The translations under genes and the position numbers were made by a program. A stretch of 34,775 nt of DNA. Source: Lachnospiraceae bacterium (GTDB lineage Bacteria; Bacillota; Clostridia; Lachnospirales; Lachnospiraceae). The stretch covers positions 1-34,775 of the forward strand of contig JAILJC010000018.1 in assembly GCA_024694965.1 (NCBI GenBank), given 5' to 3'. The notes under the pieces are model-generated. The model did not search any database, was not told the DNA's origin, and worked only from the letters and a program-made list of their open reading frames with translations. Below, piece after piece: positions 1-7,736 of this stretch (within the stretch, counting starts at the first letter, position 1; every line of letters begins with the position of its first letter).

Positions 1-167
1 TTACGCTTCCTTGCAGCTTCGGATTTCTTCTTCCGCTTAACGCTAGGCTTCTCGTAATGCTCTCTCTTACGGATTTCCTGCTGGATACCGGCCTTGGCAC
101 AGTTCCTCTTGAAACGACGAAGAGCGCTATCTAATGTTTCATTCTCTTTTACGATCACGTTTGACAT
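1..167 (-). CDS. rpsU: 30S ribosomal protein S21 (3' end cut by window edge)
   Basis: Small basic ribosomal protein of the 30S subunit. The reading frame starts with ATG at 165-167 and gives 55 residues before the window ends: [20 protein letters not shown], then a Lys/Arg-rich tail with KRKKK. This is the usual S21 pattern; S21 is normally about 58 residues, so only the last few residues and the stop are missing. A GGGGAGG ribosome-binding site lies about 8 nt upstream of the start. It is transcribed away from alaS in the same direction, but has its own sigma-A promoter just downstream of the alaS stop codon. It was too short and truncated for simple ORF calling; identity is clear from sequence pattern. 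Confidence 0.95.
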   Translation of the reverse strand, partial: MSNVIVKENETLDSALRRFKRNCAKAGIQQEIRKREHYEKPSVKRKKKSEAARKR

Positions 168-245
168 GCTTCCCAACCTCCCCTCGTCTTAAATTATGCA
201 TCCGACATAGGGTTTTCGCCTTCTTCAGGCGCTGCACTAGATGTT

Positions 246-274
246 ATTATATACACGATACAGGTGATAGTCAA
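246..274 (-). promoter_or_regulatory. sigma-A promoter of rpsU
   Basis: On the minus strand TTGACT (269-274) and TATAAT (246-251) are separated by exactly 17 bp. The -10 box is perfect and the -35 box matches 5/6. The predicted transcript starts near 239, leaving a leader of about 70 nt before rpsU. That leader has a small 5-bp hairpin (CGCCT/AGGCG arms at 217-221 and 227-231). The promoter begins 11 bp past the alaS stop, so rpsU need not depend on alaS transcription. Confidence 0.85.
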
Positions 275-284
275 CATCTTTTTG

Positions 285-2936
285 TCACTTTAACTGACTT
301 TCAAGCACCGTAACGGCCTCCTTAAGTGCCGCATCTATTCCCGACGGATCCTTTCCTCCGGCCTGTGCCATATTGGGACGTCCGCCGCCGCCACCGCCTA
401 CCAGTGAAGCGATGCCTTTAATAAGGTTTCCGGCATGAGCACCCCTGCCCATAGCTCCGTCCGTTGCCATCGAAACCAGGTTGACTTTCCCGTCACTGTC
501 CGATGCAAGCAGGATGACACCGTCGCCCATCTTATCCTTAATCTGGTCGCCGAGTTCCCTCAAACCGTTCATATCCACACCCGGTACGCTTACCGCAAGG
601 AACTTTACACCGTTAACTTCGGTAACCTTATCCATCACATCACCCATTGCATCCTTGGCAGCCTTGCTCTTTAATGCATCAAGCTCGGATGTGAGTGACT
701 TTAGCTCGCCCTGAAGCTTTTCGATCTTATCCACTATGTCAAGGGAAGATGACTTAAGTGCCTTTGCCGCCTTCTCAAGAGTGTTCTCCACATCTTTATA
801 ATATGAAAGAACCCCGCTTCCCGTAAGACCCTCTATCCTTCTGACACCTGCCGCGATACCTGACTCTGACATTATCTTAAAGCAGCGGATATCTCCCGTT
901 GCCGCGACATGGGTACCGCCGCAAAGTTCCTTCGAAAAGTCACCCATCTTAACCACGCGCACCGTTTCACCGTATTTTTCGCCGAACAATGCCATGGCTC
1001 CCGATTTCATCGCATCATCAACCGACATTACATCTGTAATAACGGGAAGGTTTTCAACTATCTTTTCATTTACAAGAGCTTCAACCTTATCGGTTTCTTC
1101 CCGGGTAAGTGCCCTTGAGAATGAAAAGTCAAACCTCGTCCTTTCACCGTCCTGATATGAACCCTGCTGTTTAACCTCGTCACCCAGTACGGTCTGCAAT
1201 GCTTTCTGTAAAAGGTGAGTAGCAGAATGGTTCATGCAGGTCCTTTTTCTGTTATGAGGATCAACACTGAGCGTTACGGTATCACCTGTCTTAACCTTTC
1301 CGCTCTTTACGGTTCCCACGTGTCCGACCCTGTTTCCTTCTATCTTTACCGTATCCGTAACTTCAAATTCAAATGAGCCTGATCTTATCGTTCCGAAATC
1401 ACCCTTCTGTCCGCCCATTGTTGCGTAGAACGGAGTACTGTCGGTAATTATCGTGCAGGATATACCTTCGCCGGCTTCATCCAAAAGCTCGGTCGTGGCT
1501 ATGGCCGTAACCTTGCCTTCGTCAGTGATCTTTTCATATCCGGTAAACTGAGTGGTAAGGGATTCGTCAAGTTCCTTGAACACTTCGGGATCATTTGAAG
1601 TTTTTAACGAGAAGCTTGCATTGTCCCTTGCCTTCTGCTTCTGCTCTTCCATGGACTTTTTAAAGCCTTCCTCATCAACCCCAAGCCCCTTCTCTGCCGC
1701 CATCTCGACTGTAAGCTCGAGAGGGAACCCGAAAGTATCGTAAAGATAGAACGCATCCTTTCCGGAAATGCTCTTGCCCGAACCCTTAAGCGTCTGATCC
1801 TGGATCTTTATAAACTCCTTCATGCCGTTTTCAAGCGTTGCCGTGAAACGGTCGATCTCCTTCTTAAGCTCATTAAGAACAAACTCCCTGTTCTTAACAA
1901 GATTGGGATATGAATCGGAATAAACCTCGTCGATGAAAACCTTTGCGATCTCTATAAGCTGCTGCGTTGAAAGGCCAAGTATCCTTCCGTGCCTGACCGC
2001 GCGTCTTATGAGCCTTCGCAACACGTATCCGGCTCCTCCGTTTGAAGGTATAAGCCTTGCCTCATCACCTATGAGCATAACAGAGGTACGCAGATGATCG
2101 GAAAGCACCCTCATCGAACGGGTCTTATCATCTTCCGCATCATATTTAAAACCGGAAGCCTTTTCTATAAACGCTATAACAGATGAGAAAAGGTCTGTCT
2201 TATAAACATCCTTTGTACCGTTAAGGAATGCAAGGTTCCTCTCAAGTCCCCATCCCGTATCAACATTCTTTTTTGCAAGCGGTGTCAGATGTCCGTCCTT
2301 ATGCTTTTCATACTGCATGAACACATCGTTTCCAAGCTCTGTATACTTTCCGCATGAACAGCCGGGGCCGCATCCGGGACCGCAGTCCGGAACATCGGCT
2401 ATATAGAACATTTCGGAATCGGGACCGCAGGGCCCGTATTCTAGTCCCCACCAGTTGTCTTCCGCGGGAAGGTAATAAATATTCTCAGGCTTAAAACCGG
2501 AATCTATACGGCATTTTGCACCCTCTTCATCCCTGGGCGCGTTCTCGTCTCCCTCAAATACCGTTGCTGCAAGATGATCCCTGTCAAAGCCGAATACCCC
2601 GGTCAAAAGCTCATAACTCCACTTGCAGCGTTCCTCCTTGAAATAATCTCCAAGGCTCCAGCTTCCCATCATCTCAAAGAACGTCACATGCGATCTGTCG
2701 CCTACGGAATCTATATCGTTGGTCCTAACACAACCCTGCACATTACACAGCCTGACGCCCATGGGATGCTTCTGCCCAAGGAGATACGGCATTAACGGCT
2801 GCATGCCGGCAACGTTGAACATAACGCCCGTGGAACCGTCCGAAACAAGAGAAACGGCACCTACATCAACGTGACCCCTTTCCTTGTAGAACTCCTTCCA
2901 TGTATTTCTTAATTCCTTAGATGTGTACTGTTTCAT
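285..2936 (-). CDS. alaS: Alanine--tRNA ligase
   Basis: Charges tRNA-Ala with alanine in the cytoplasm and hydrolyses mischarged tRNA. 883 residues, the normal length for bacterial AlaRS. Visible parts: class II catalytic domain from the N-terminus (FFEMMGSWSLGDYFK, residues 87-101); a cysteine cluster at about 185-195 (DCGPGCGPGCSCG) that probably binds metal; the editing domain with an HxxxH motif (HSATH) and a downstream CGGTH; and a C-terminal coiled/oligomerisation domain ending in a Gly-rich segment (GGGGGGRPNMAQAGG). AAGGAG lies 6 nt before the ATG. It follows asnA by 60 nt with no terminator or promoter seen, so asnA-alaS are probably one transcript. No T-box leader is visible. Confidence 0.97.
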   Translation of the reverse strand: MKQYTSKELRNTWKEFYKERGHVDVGAVSLVSDGSTGVMFNVAGMQPLMPYLLGQKHPMGVRLCNVQGCVRTNDIDSVGDRSHVTFFEMMGSWSLGDYFKEERCKWSYELLTGVFGFDRDHLAATVFEGDENAPRDEEGAKCRIDSGFKPENIYYLPAEDNWWGLEYGPCGPDSEMFYIADVPDCGPGCGPGCSCGKYTELGNDVFMQYEKHKDGHLTPLAKKNVDTGWGLERNLAFLNGTKDVYKTDLFSSVIAFIEKASGFKYDAEDDKTRSMRVLSDHLRTSVMLIGDEARLIPSNGGAGYVLRRLIRRAVRHGRILGLSTQQLIEIAKVFIDEVYSDSYPNLVKNREFVLNELKKEIDRFTATLENGMKEFIKIQDQTLKGSGKSISGKDAFYLYDTFGFPLELTVEMAAEKGLGVDEEGFKKSMEEQKQKARDNASFSLKTSNDPEVFKELDESLTTQFTGYEKITDEGKVTAIATTELLDEAGEGISCTIITDSTPFYATMGGQKGDFGTIRSGSFEFEVTDTVKIEGNRVGHVGTVKSGKVKTGDTVTLSVDPHNRKRTCMNHSATHLLQKALQTVLGDEVKQQGSYQDGERTRFDFSFSRALTREETDKVEALVNEKIVENLPVITDVMSVDDAMKSGAMALFGEKYGETVRVVKMGDFSKELCGGTHVAATGDIRCFKIMSESGIAAGVRRIEGLTGSGVLSYYKDVENTLEKAAKALKSSSLDIVDKIEKLQGELKSLTSELDALKSKAAKDAMGDVMDKVTEVNGVKFLAVSVPGVDMNGLRELGDQIKDKMGDGVILLASDSDGKVNLVSMATDGAMGRGAHAGNLIKGIASLVGGGGGGRPNMAQAGGKDPSGIDAALKEAVTVLESQLK

Positions 2937-2996
2937 TTTTTCTCCTTACTTAACCTTTAATACGGATCGCTTAGTAAAATTCATATTCCTTAAGCA

Positions 2997-4007
2997 TCAT
3001 AACAGATGTACGCCCTTTGCCTCCGCTTCCTCGATCACGCCTTCGGGCCATATGGAACTCTGCACTTCGCCTATATGCGCACGTCTCATAAAGAACATGC
3101 ATATCCTTGACTGTCCTATGCCGCCGCCTATCGTATAAGGAAGTTCCTTATCAAGTATCGCCTTCTGGAACGGCAGTTTTGCCCTTTCGGGACATCCGGC
3201 TTTGTCAAGCTGTATAGCGAGTGATTCTTCATCAACCCTGATCCCCATACTGGACAATTCAAAGCCCCTGCCAAGTATGGGATAATAAACTATGATATCA
3301 CCGTTTAATTCCCAGTCATCGTAATCGGGTGCACGTCCGTCGTGCTTCTCACCCGACTTAAGAAGGTCGCCTATCTTCATAAGAAAGATCGCGCCGTACT
3401 CCTTTGATGCAAGGTCTTCCCTCTCCTTAGGAGTTTTATCCGGCCACCTGTCCTCAAGCTCCTGGGTCGTTATGAAAGTGATCTCATCGGGAAGTATCCT
3501 TGTGATCTCTGGATGCCTCGAATTAACGAAAACCTCTGTATTCTTGATCGCCTCATACACCTTGCGAACTATGGCTTTAAGTGTATCCTCGTTCCTTTCG
3601 TCCTTGTTTATGATACGTTCCCAGTCCCACTGGTCCACATACAATGAATGCAGGTTGTCCGTATCCTCATCCCTTCTTATCGCGGTCATATCGGTATATA
3701 AGCCTTCTCCGTGGAAAAATCCGTATTTTTTCAGTGCCATCCTCTTCCACTTGGCAAGGGAATGCACTATCTCAACCTCCTTGTCACCCTGTTCCTTAAT
3801 ACCGAAAGTTACCGGGCGCTCGACTCCGTTTAAGTTATCGTTAAGTCCGGATTCAGGCCATACGAACAAAGGTGCCGATACACGTGTAAGGTTAAGTTCC
3901 TTGGCCAGTGCTCTCTCAAAATAATCCTTTACTTCCTTTATAAGTACTTCAGTCTCTTTTATCGATTGCGGGCTCCTGTAACCCTCGGGAATAAATAATC
4001 CGTTCAT
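2997..4007 (-). CDS. asnA: Aspartate--ammonia ligase (asparagine synthetase A)
   Basis: Makes asparagine from aspartate, ammonia and ATP (AMP-forming); structurally related to class II aminoacyl-tRNA synthetases. 336 residues, close to the usual 330. The N-terminal FIPEGYRSP segment, the [20 protein letters not shown] region, the DQWDWE segment and the C-terminal [14 protein letters not shown] (catalytic-core Arg motif) are typical of AsnA. AAGGAG sits 6 nt before the ATG. It is transcribed from its own promoter and is followed by alaS, so two translation-supply enzymes share a unit. No T-box or other long leader: the predicted 5' UTR is only about 35-40 nt. Confidence 0.96.
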   Translation of the reverse strand: MNGLFIPEGYRSPQSIKETEVLIKEVKDYFERALAKELNLTRVSAPLFVWPESGLNDNLNGVERPVTFGIKEQGDKEVEIVHSLAKWKRMALKKYGFFHGEGLYTDMTAIRRDEDTDNLHSLYVDQWDWERIINKDERNEDTLKAIVRKVYEAIKNTEVFVNSRHPEITRILPDEITFITTQELEDRWPDKTPKEREDLASKEYGAIFLMKIGDLLKSGEKHDGRAPDYDDWELNGDIIVYYPILGRGFELSSMGIRVDEESLAIQLDKAGCPERAKLPFQKAILDKELPYTIGGGIGQSRICMFFMRRAHIGEVQSSIWPEGVIEEAEAKGVHLL

Positions 4008-4050
4008 AAACCGCTCCTTGTCAAATAGTTATAAATGCTCAACAACAGCT

Positions 4051-4079
4051 ATTTTACCCTTGCATTGTCCGATTCGCAA
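4051..4079 (-). promoter_or_regulatory. sigma-A promoter of asnA-alaS
   Basis: Minus-strand TTGCGA (4074-4079), 17-bp spacer, TAAAAT (4051-4056). It begins 7 bp past the stop codon of the small gene at 4087-4263. No terminator separates that gene from this promoter, so read-through from the upstream exporter/c-di-GMP unit into asnA is possible. Confidence 0.7.
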
Positions 4080-4086
4080 GTATTTT

Positions 4087-4263
4087 TCACATCTGATGGC
4101 GCACCACCTTATACTCGTCCCCGTTCTGGTAATACGGACATCCTTTAAAATCACGCTCCATCAGCCTTGCGTAATCATCCTCGTCTATATCCATATCACA
4201 GATATAATCGTCATATTCCTCATCATAAAAATAATATGCACAGGTATCGCAGCTGTTACTCAT
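4087..4263 (-). CDS. Small cysteine-containing protein (DUF6472-like), function unknown
   Basis: 58 residues, starting MSNSCDTCAYYFYDEEYDDY. It has CxxC at residues 5-8 plus Cys22 and Cys42 (the latter in GCPYY), so four cysteines that could hold one zinc ion or form a thiol site. It is very acidic and tyrosine-rich in the first 30 residues and ends in YKVVRHQM. I recognise the pattern from small clostridial proteins of the DUF6472 type; this family name is from memory. A strong GAGGAGG lies 5 nt before the ATG, and the start is 9 nt past the stop of the ABC subunit gene, so it is the last gene of that operon. It was missed by ordinary ORF length cut-offs. Plus-strand ORFs across this stretch are shadows. 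Confidence 0.85.
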   Translation of the reverse strand: MSNSCDTCAYYFYDEEYDDYICDMDIDEDDYARLMERDFKGCPYYQNGDEYKVVRHQM

Positions 4264-4272
4264 TTTGCCTCC

Positions 4273-6015
4273 TCAAACAAACTGGCTGTTGTATAGTTCG
4301 TAGTAGAATCCCTTCTTTTTAAGCAGTGAACCGTGGCTTCCCTGCTCTATTATATTTCCTTCCTTCATGACCAGGATAAGGTCCGCATTTTTTATCGTTG
4401 ATAAACGGTGGGCGACTATGAAAGAGGTGCGCCCCTCCATCATCTTAAGGAAGGCATCCTGAATCTTTAACTCGGTTCTTGTATCAATTGATGAAGTAGC
4501 CTCGTCAAGTATTAGCATGGGCGGGAGGGCCATCATTACCCTTGTTATGCACAAAAGCTGCTTCTGTCCCTGAGAAAGGCTTCCGCCCTCTTCTCCAATG
4601 ACAGTGTCGTAACCGTCCTTTAAGCGGCGTATGAACGAATGCGAGTGCACTTCCTTTGCGGCTTTTATCATTTCCTCATCCGAAATGTCACGGCCCATCT
4701 TTAAGTTATCCCTTATCGTACCGTGCCTTAACCAGGTATCCTGCAGTACCATCCCGTATGAATTCCGAAGGCTTAGGCGGGTCATCGACCTTATATCCTT
4801 TCCGTCAACATTTATGCTTCCCGCATCAGCATCATAAAACCTCATAAGCAGGTTGATGACGGTTGTCTTGCCGCATCCTGTCGGACCTACGATCGCAACA
4901 TGATCACCGGGTTTAACATCTATGTTAAGGTTCTTTATAAGGCTCTTTTCCTTATCGTATGAAAAATCAACCGCCCTGCATTCCACATGCCCCGATACGT
5001 TATCTGCCGGCTGTTTAGCAGCAGGTGCATCATCACATTCCTCCTTCTCATCCATAAGCTCAAACACCCTTGCCGCACAGGCAAGTGCATTCTGCAGCTC
5101 GGTCAGGACGCCGGATATCTCGTTAAAGGGCTTGGTATACTGATTCGCATAGCTTAAAAAGCTTGCAAGTATCCCGACTGTCATTCCCCCGGAAAGGACA
5201 TTTATCGCACCGAAAAGAGCAACAAACGCATATACGACACTGTTTACAAACCTCGTTCCCGGATTTGTCAGCGACGAATAAAAGATCGCCTTCCTGGAAG
5301 CACCCTCGAGGCGCAGGTTTATCTCATCAAAACGTTCCATAGCTTTTTCTTCATATGAAAAGGCCTTTACCGTTTTTAAGTTTCCTATCATCTCATCGAT
5401 AAGTCCTGTCTGCTTACCCCTTATGCCGGACTGTGCGCCGAACATGTCATATGTATGTTTTGATATGAACCTCGCAACGAATAACGACAAAGGCGTAACG
5501 AACACCACGATAAGCGTGATCAGCGGATTCATCATAAACATAAATCCCAATGTTATAAGGATCGTCACAACGCCGGTAAACAGCTGGCTAAAGCCCATTA
5601 AAAGACCGTCGGCAAGCTGGTCGACATCAGCTGTTATCCTGCTTAAAATGTCGCCTGTGGGATGTGGATCAAGATAATCAAACGGAAGCCTGTGGAGCTT
5701 TAAGAATGCTTCGTTGCGCATGTCCCTTACGATACTGAATGTAAGCCTGTTATTTATCTCATTCATAAGCCATAAGGACAGGCCCGAAACCGCCATGGAA
5801 ATAACTGCGTTAAGAAGGATGAAACCCATCTTCCCATAGTCGGTTGCGCCGTAAACGATACAGTCGATCGCGCGCCCTATAAGGATCGGCACATACAATC
5901 CGGCTGATACGTTTAACAAAGCAAGGACAAGTGACAGTGCCGCCAATGTCCTGTATCGCCCGACATATCCCGTTATTCTCTTTACCGTTTTCTTCCTGTC
6001 AGTTTTCACTTTCAT
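4273..6015 (-). CDS. ABC exporter subunit with canonical Walker B/H-loop (heterodimer partner B)
   Basis: 580-residue half-transporter: six-helix membrane domain (about 25-310) followed by a nucleotide-binding domain (about 345-580). Walker A GPTGCGKT 377-384, Walker B MLILDE with catalytic Glu505, and H-loop His536 (IVAHR) are all intact. The signature motif is altered: LSQGQ (480-484) in place of LSGGQ. This altered signature is the hallmark of one subunit of asymmetric heterodimeric exporters of the TM287/288, BmrCD and LmrCD type, and its partner gene lies immediately upstream with a 4-bp ATGA overlap. Substrate is unknown; drugs, lipids or peptides are all possible. No peptidase C39 domain is present, so it is not a classical bacteriocin exporter. 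Confidence 0.93.
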   Translation of the reverse strand: MKVKTDRKKTVKRITGYVGRYRTLAALSLVLALLNVSAGLYVPILIGRAIDCIVYGATDYGKMGFILLNAVISMAVSGLSLWLMNEINNRLTFSIVRDMRNEAFLKLHRLPFDYLDPHPTGDILSRITADVDQLADGLLMGFSQLFTGVVTILITLGFMFMMNPLITLIVVFVTPLSLFVARFISKHTYDMFGAQSGIRGKQTGLIDEMIGNLKTVKAFSYEEKAMERFDEINLRLEGASRKAIFYSSLTNPGTRFVNSVVYAFVALFGAINVLSGGMTVGILASFLSYANQYTKPFNEISGVLTELQNALACAARVFELMDEKEECDDAPAAKQPADNVSGHVECRAVDFSYDKEKSLIKNLNIDVKPGDHVAIVGPTGCGKTTVINLLMRFYDADAGSINVDGKDIRSMTRLSLRNSYGMVLQDTWLRHGTIRDNLKMGRDISDEEMIKAAKEVHSHSFIRRLKDGYDTVIGEEGGSLSQGQKQLLCITRVMMALPPMLILDEATSSIDTRTELKIQDAFLKMMEGRTSFIVAHRLSTIKNADLILVMKEGNIIEQGSHGSLLKKKGFYYELYNSQFV

Positions 6016-7736
6016 CCCTCATGAAAGACAGAATCATATATCTCGCGGTAAACGCCGCAATCCTCAAGCAGCTCCTCATGCGTTCCGATACCCGCTATAC
6101 ATCCGTCCTCTAACACTACTATCCTGTCTGCATTCTGTACAGAAGAAGTACGCTGAGAAACAATGAACACGGTAGGATCGTAATCAAGTCCGCCGATTCC
6201 CTTCCTCAGTTTAAGGTCAGTCATGTTATCAAGAGCCGATGCAGAATCATCAAGTATCAGTATCCCGGGCTTTCGCACAAGAGCCCTTGCTATAGTGAGC
6301 CTCTGTTTCTGGCCACCGGATAAGTTTTTCCCCCCGGGCTCTATCATGCCGTCAAGACCTCCCTTTAGCTTTACGACATCCTCGCATACGGCAAGCCTTA
6401 CAGCCTCATTAAGCTCTTCATCACCGGCTTCCTCATTACCCAGCCTTAAATTTTCGGCTATGCTTCCCTCAAACAGAACTGCCTTCTGGGGTACCACGCC
6501 GATCATATTCCTTAATTCCTTAACGTCATAATCCCTTACATCCTTTCCGAACACCTTCACGCATCCGGAAGTCACGTCATAAAAGCGCGGGATAAGATTT
6601 ACCACCGATGATTTACCCGAACCTGTGCCGCCTATTATCCCAATGGTCTCTCCCTTCTTAACAGACAGATTTATATCGGTAAGAGCTTCGTCTCCGGTCT
6701 CACTGTACTTAAGTCCCACATGATAGAATCCTACGCTCTCTGCGGAAGCATCCTGAGGCTTATCACCTGCGCTCCTGCCTCCTTCTTCTATTGCCGGGGT
6801 TATCTTAAATACCTCATATATCCTGTCAGAGCTTGCGGCAGCCTTATTAAGCAGTACGATAAGATTGGCAAGCTTTATAAGTTCGACAAGTATCTGTGAC
6901 ATATAATTATACAGTGCGACTACCTGTCCTTTGGTAAGTATGCCTGCATCCACCTTGACGGCCCCGGTATAGATGAGCACAACTATCGCAAGGTTGATGA
7001 TAACAAATGTAGCGGGATTAAGGAGTGCCGAAAGATGTCCCGCCTTCTGCTGGCGGCTGTACAGTTCATCATTTGCACTGCCATATCCCTTTATCTCACT
7101 TTCTTCAAGTGTGAATGCCCTTATGACCCTAGCACCCGTAAGGTTTTCACGAGTCAGCAGGGTTATCCTGTCAAGCTTTTCCTGTACCGTTTTAAGAAGG
7201 GGGATGTTAAAATACATGACCGCTCCGACCACGGCAAAAAGTACTGCGATCACTACGACGAAGATCAGTGCCGCACGCACATTTATAGTAAACGCCATTA
7301 TCATCGCTCCGAAAACGATAAACGGTGAACGCAAAAAAAGACGCAGGAACATATTTACTCCTGTCTGCGCCTGGTTAACATCATTTGTCATCCTGGTTAT
7401 CATTGTGGAAGCGCCAAGCTCATCGATGTTTTTATATGACAGGCTGATGATGTGCTTAAACAGATCATGCCTTAAGCCGGTGGCAAATCCGACAGCGGCC
7501 CTGGCCGCCATATACTGAGCACTCACCGCACTTATAAGTCCCACGGCTCCAAGTGTTATCATGACCACGCAGCACTTAATGACATGTGCCTTATCGCCGC
7601 CTGCAATACCCTTGTCTATTATGCTTGCGACAACAAGCGGAACGAAGAGTTCAAAGACAGCTTCAAGCATCTTAAACAACGGTGCAAGAACGCATTCTCT
7701 TTTATATGATTTAAGATACTTAAGAAGATGTCTCAA
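6012..7736 (-). CDS. ABC exporter subunit with degenerate catalytic residues (heterodimer partner A)
   Basis: 574 residues: membrane domain (about 15-300) and nucleotide-binding domain (about 335-574). Walker A GGTGSGKS 369-376 and signature LSGGQ 472-476 are normal. The residue after Walker B is Asp497 (ILILDD) instead of the catalytic Glu, and the H-loop histidine is replaced by Gln528 (IVSQR). Paired with the LSQGQ signature of the partner subunit, its Walker A/B would form the degenerate, weakly hydrolysing ATP site, while the partner's Walker A/B with this subunit's LSGGQ forms the active site. This is the known architecture of asymmetric exporters. Its start overlaps the stop of the upstream EAL gene by 4 bp and its stop overlaps the start of the partner gene by 4 bp. 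Confidence 0.93.
   Translation of the reverse strand: MRHLLKYLKSYKRECVLAPLFKMLEAVFELFVPLVVASIIDKGIAGGDKAHVIKCCVVMITLGAVGLISAVSAQYMAARAAVGFATGLRHDLFKHIISLSYKNIDELGASTMITRMTNDVNQAQTGVNMFLRLFLRSPFIVFGAMIMAFTINVRAALIFVVVIAVLFAVVGAVMYFNIPLLKTVQEKLDRITLLTRENLTGARVIRAFTLEESEIKGYGSANDELYSRQQKAGHLSALLNPATFVIINLAIVVLIYTGAVKVDAGILTKGQVVALYNYMSQILVELIKLANLIVLLNKAAASSDRIYEVFKITPAIEEGGRSAGDKPQDASAESVGFYHVGLKYSETGDEALTDINLSVKKGETIGIIGGTGSGKSSVVNLIPRFYDVTSGCVKVFGKDVRDYDVKELRNMIGVVPQKAVLFEGSIAENLRLGNEEAGDEELNEAVRLAVCEDVVKLKGGLDGMIEPGGKNLSGGQKQRLTIARALVRKPGILILDDSASALDNMTDLKLRKGIGGLDYDPTVFIVSQRTSSVQNADRIVVLEDGCIAGIGTHEELLEDCGVYREIYDSVFHEG

Noticed and set aside
3472-3924. Plus-strand 150-aa open frame antisense to asnA
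   Set aside because: It lies wholly inside a well-supported gene, has no ribosome-binding site of note, and its translation resembles no family. The same holds for the long plus-strand frames at 17341-17967, 10276-10854 and 24133-24714.
2937-4086. T-box leader for alaS or asnA
   Set aside because: The gap before alaS is 60 nt and the predicted asnA leader about 35-40 nt. Neither has room for a T-box, and I found no T-box sequence core.
4018-4296. Plus-strand 92-aa hydrophobic frame
   Set aside because: It is the complement of the small cysteine-containing gene and the asnA promoter; the minus-strand gene has a strong ribosome-binding site and a family-like sequence.
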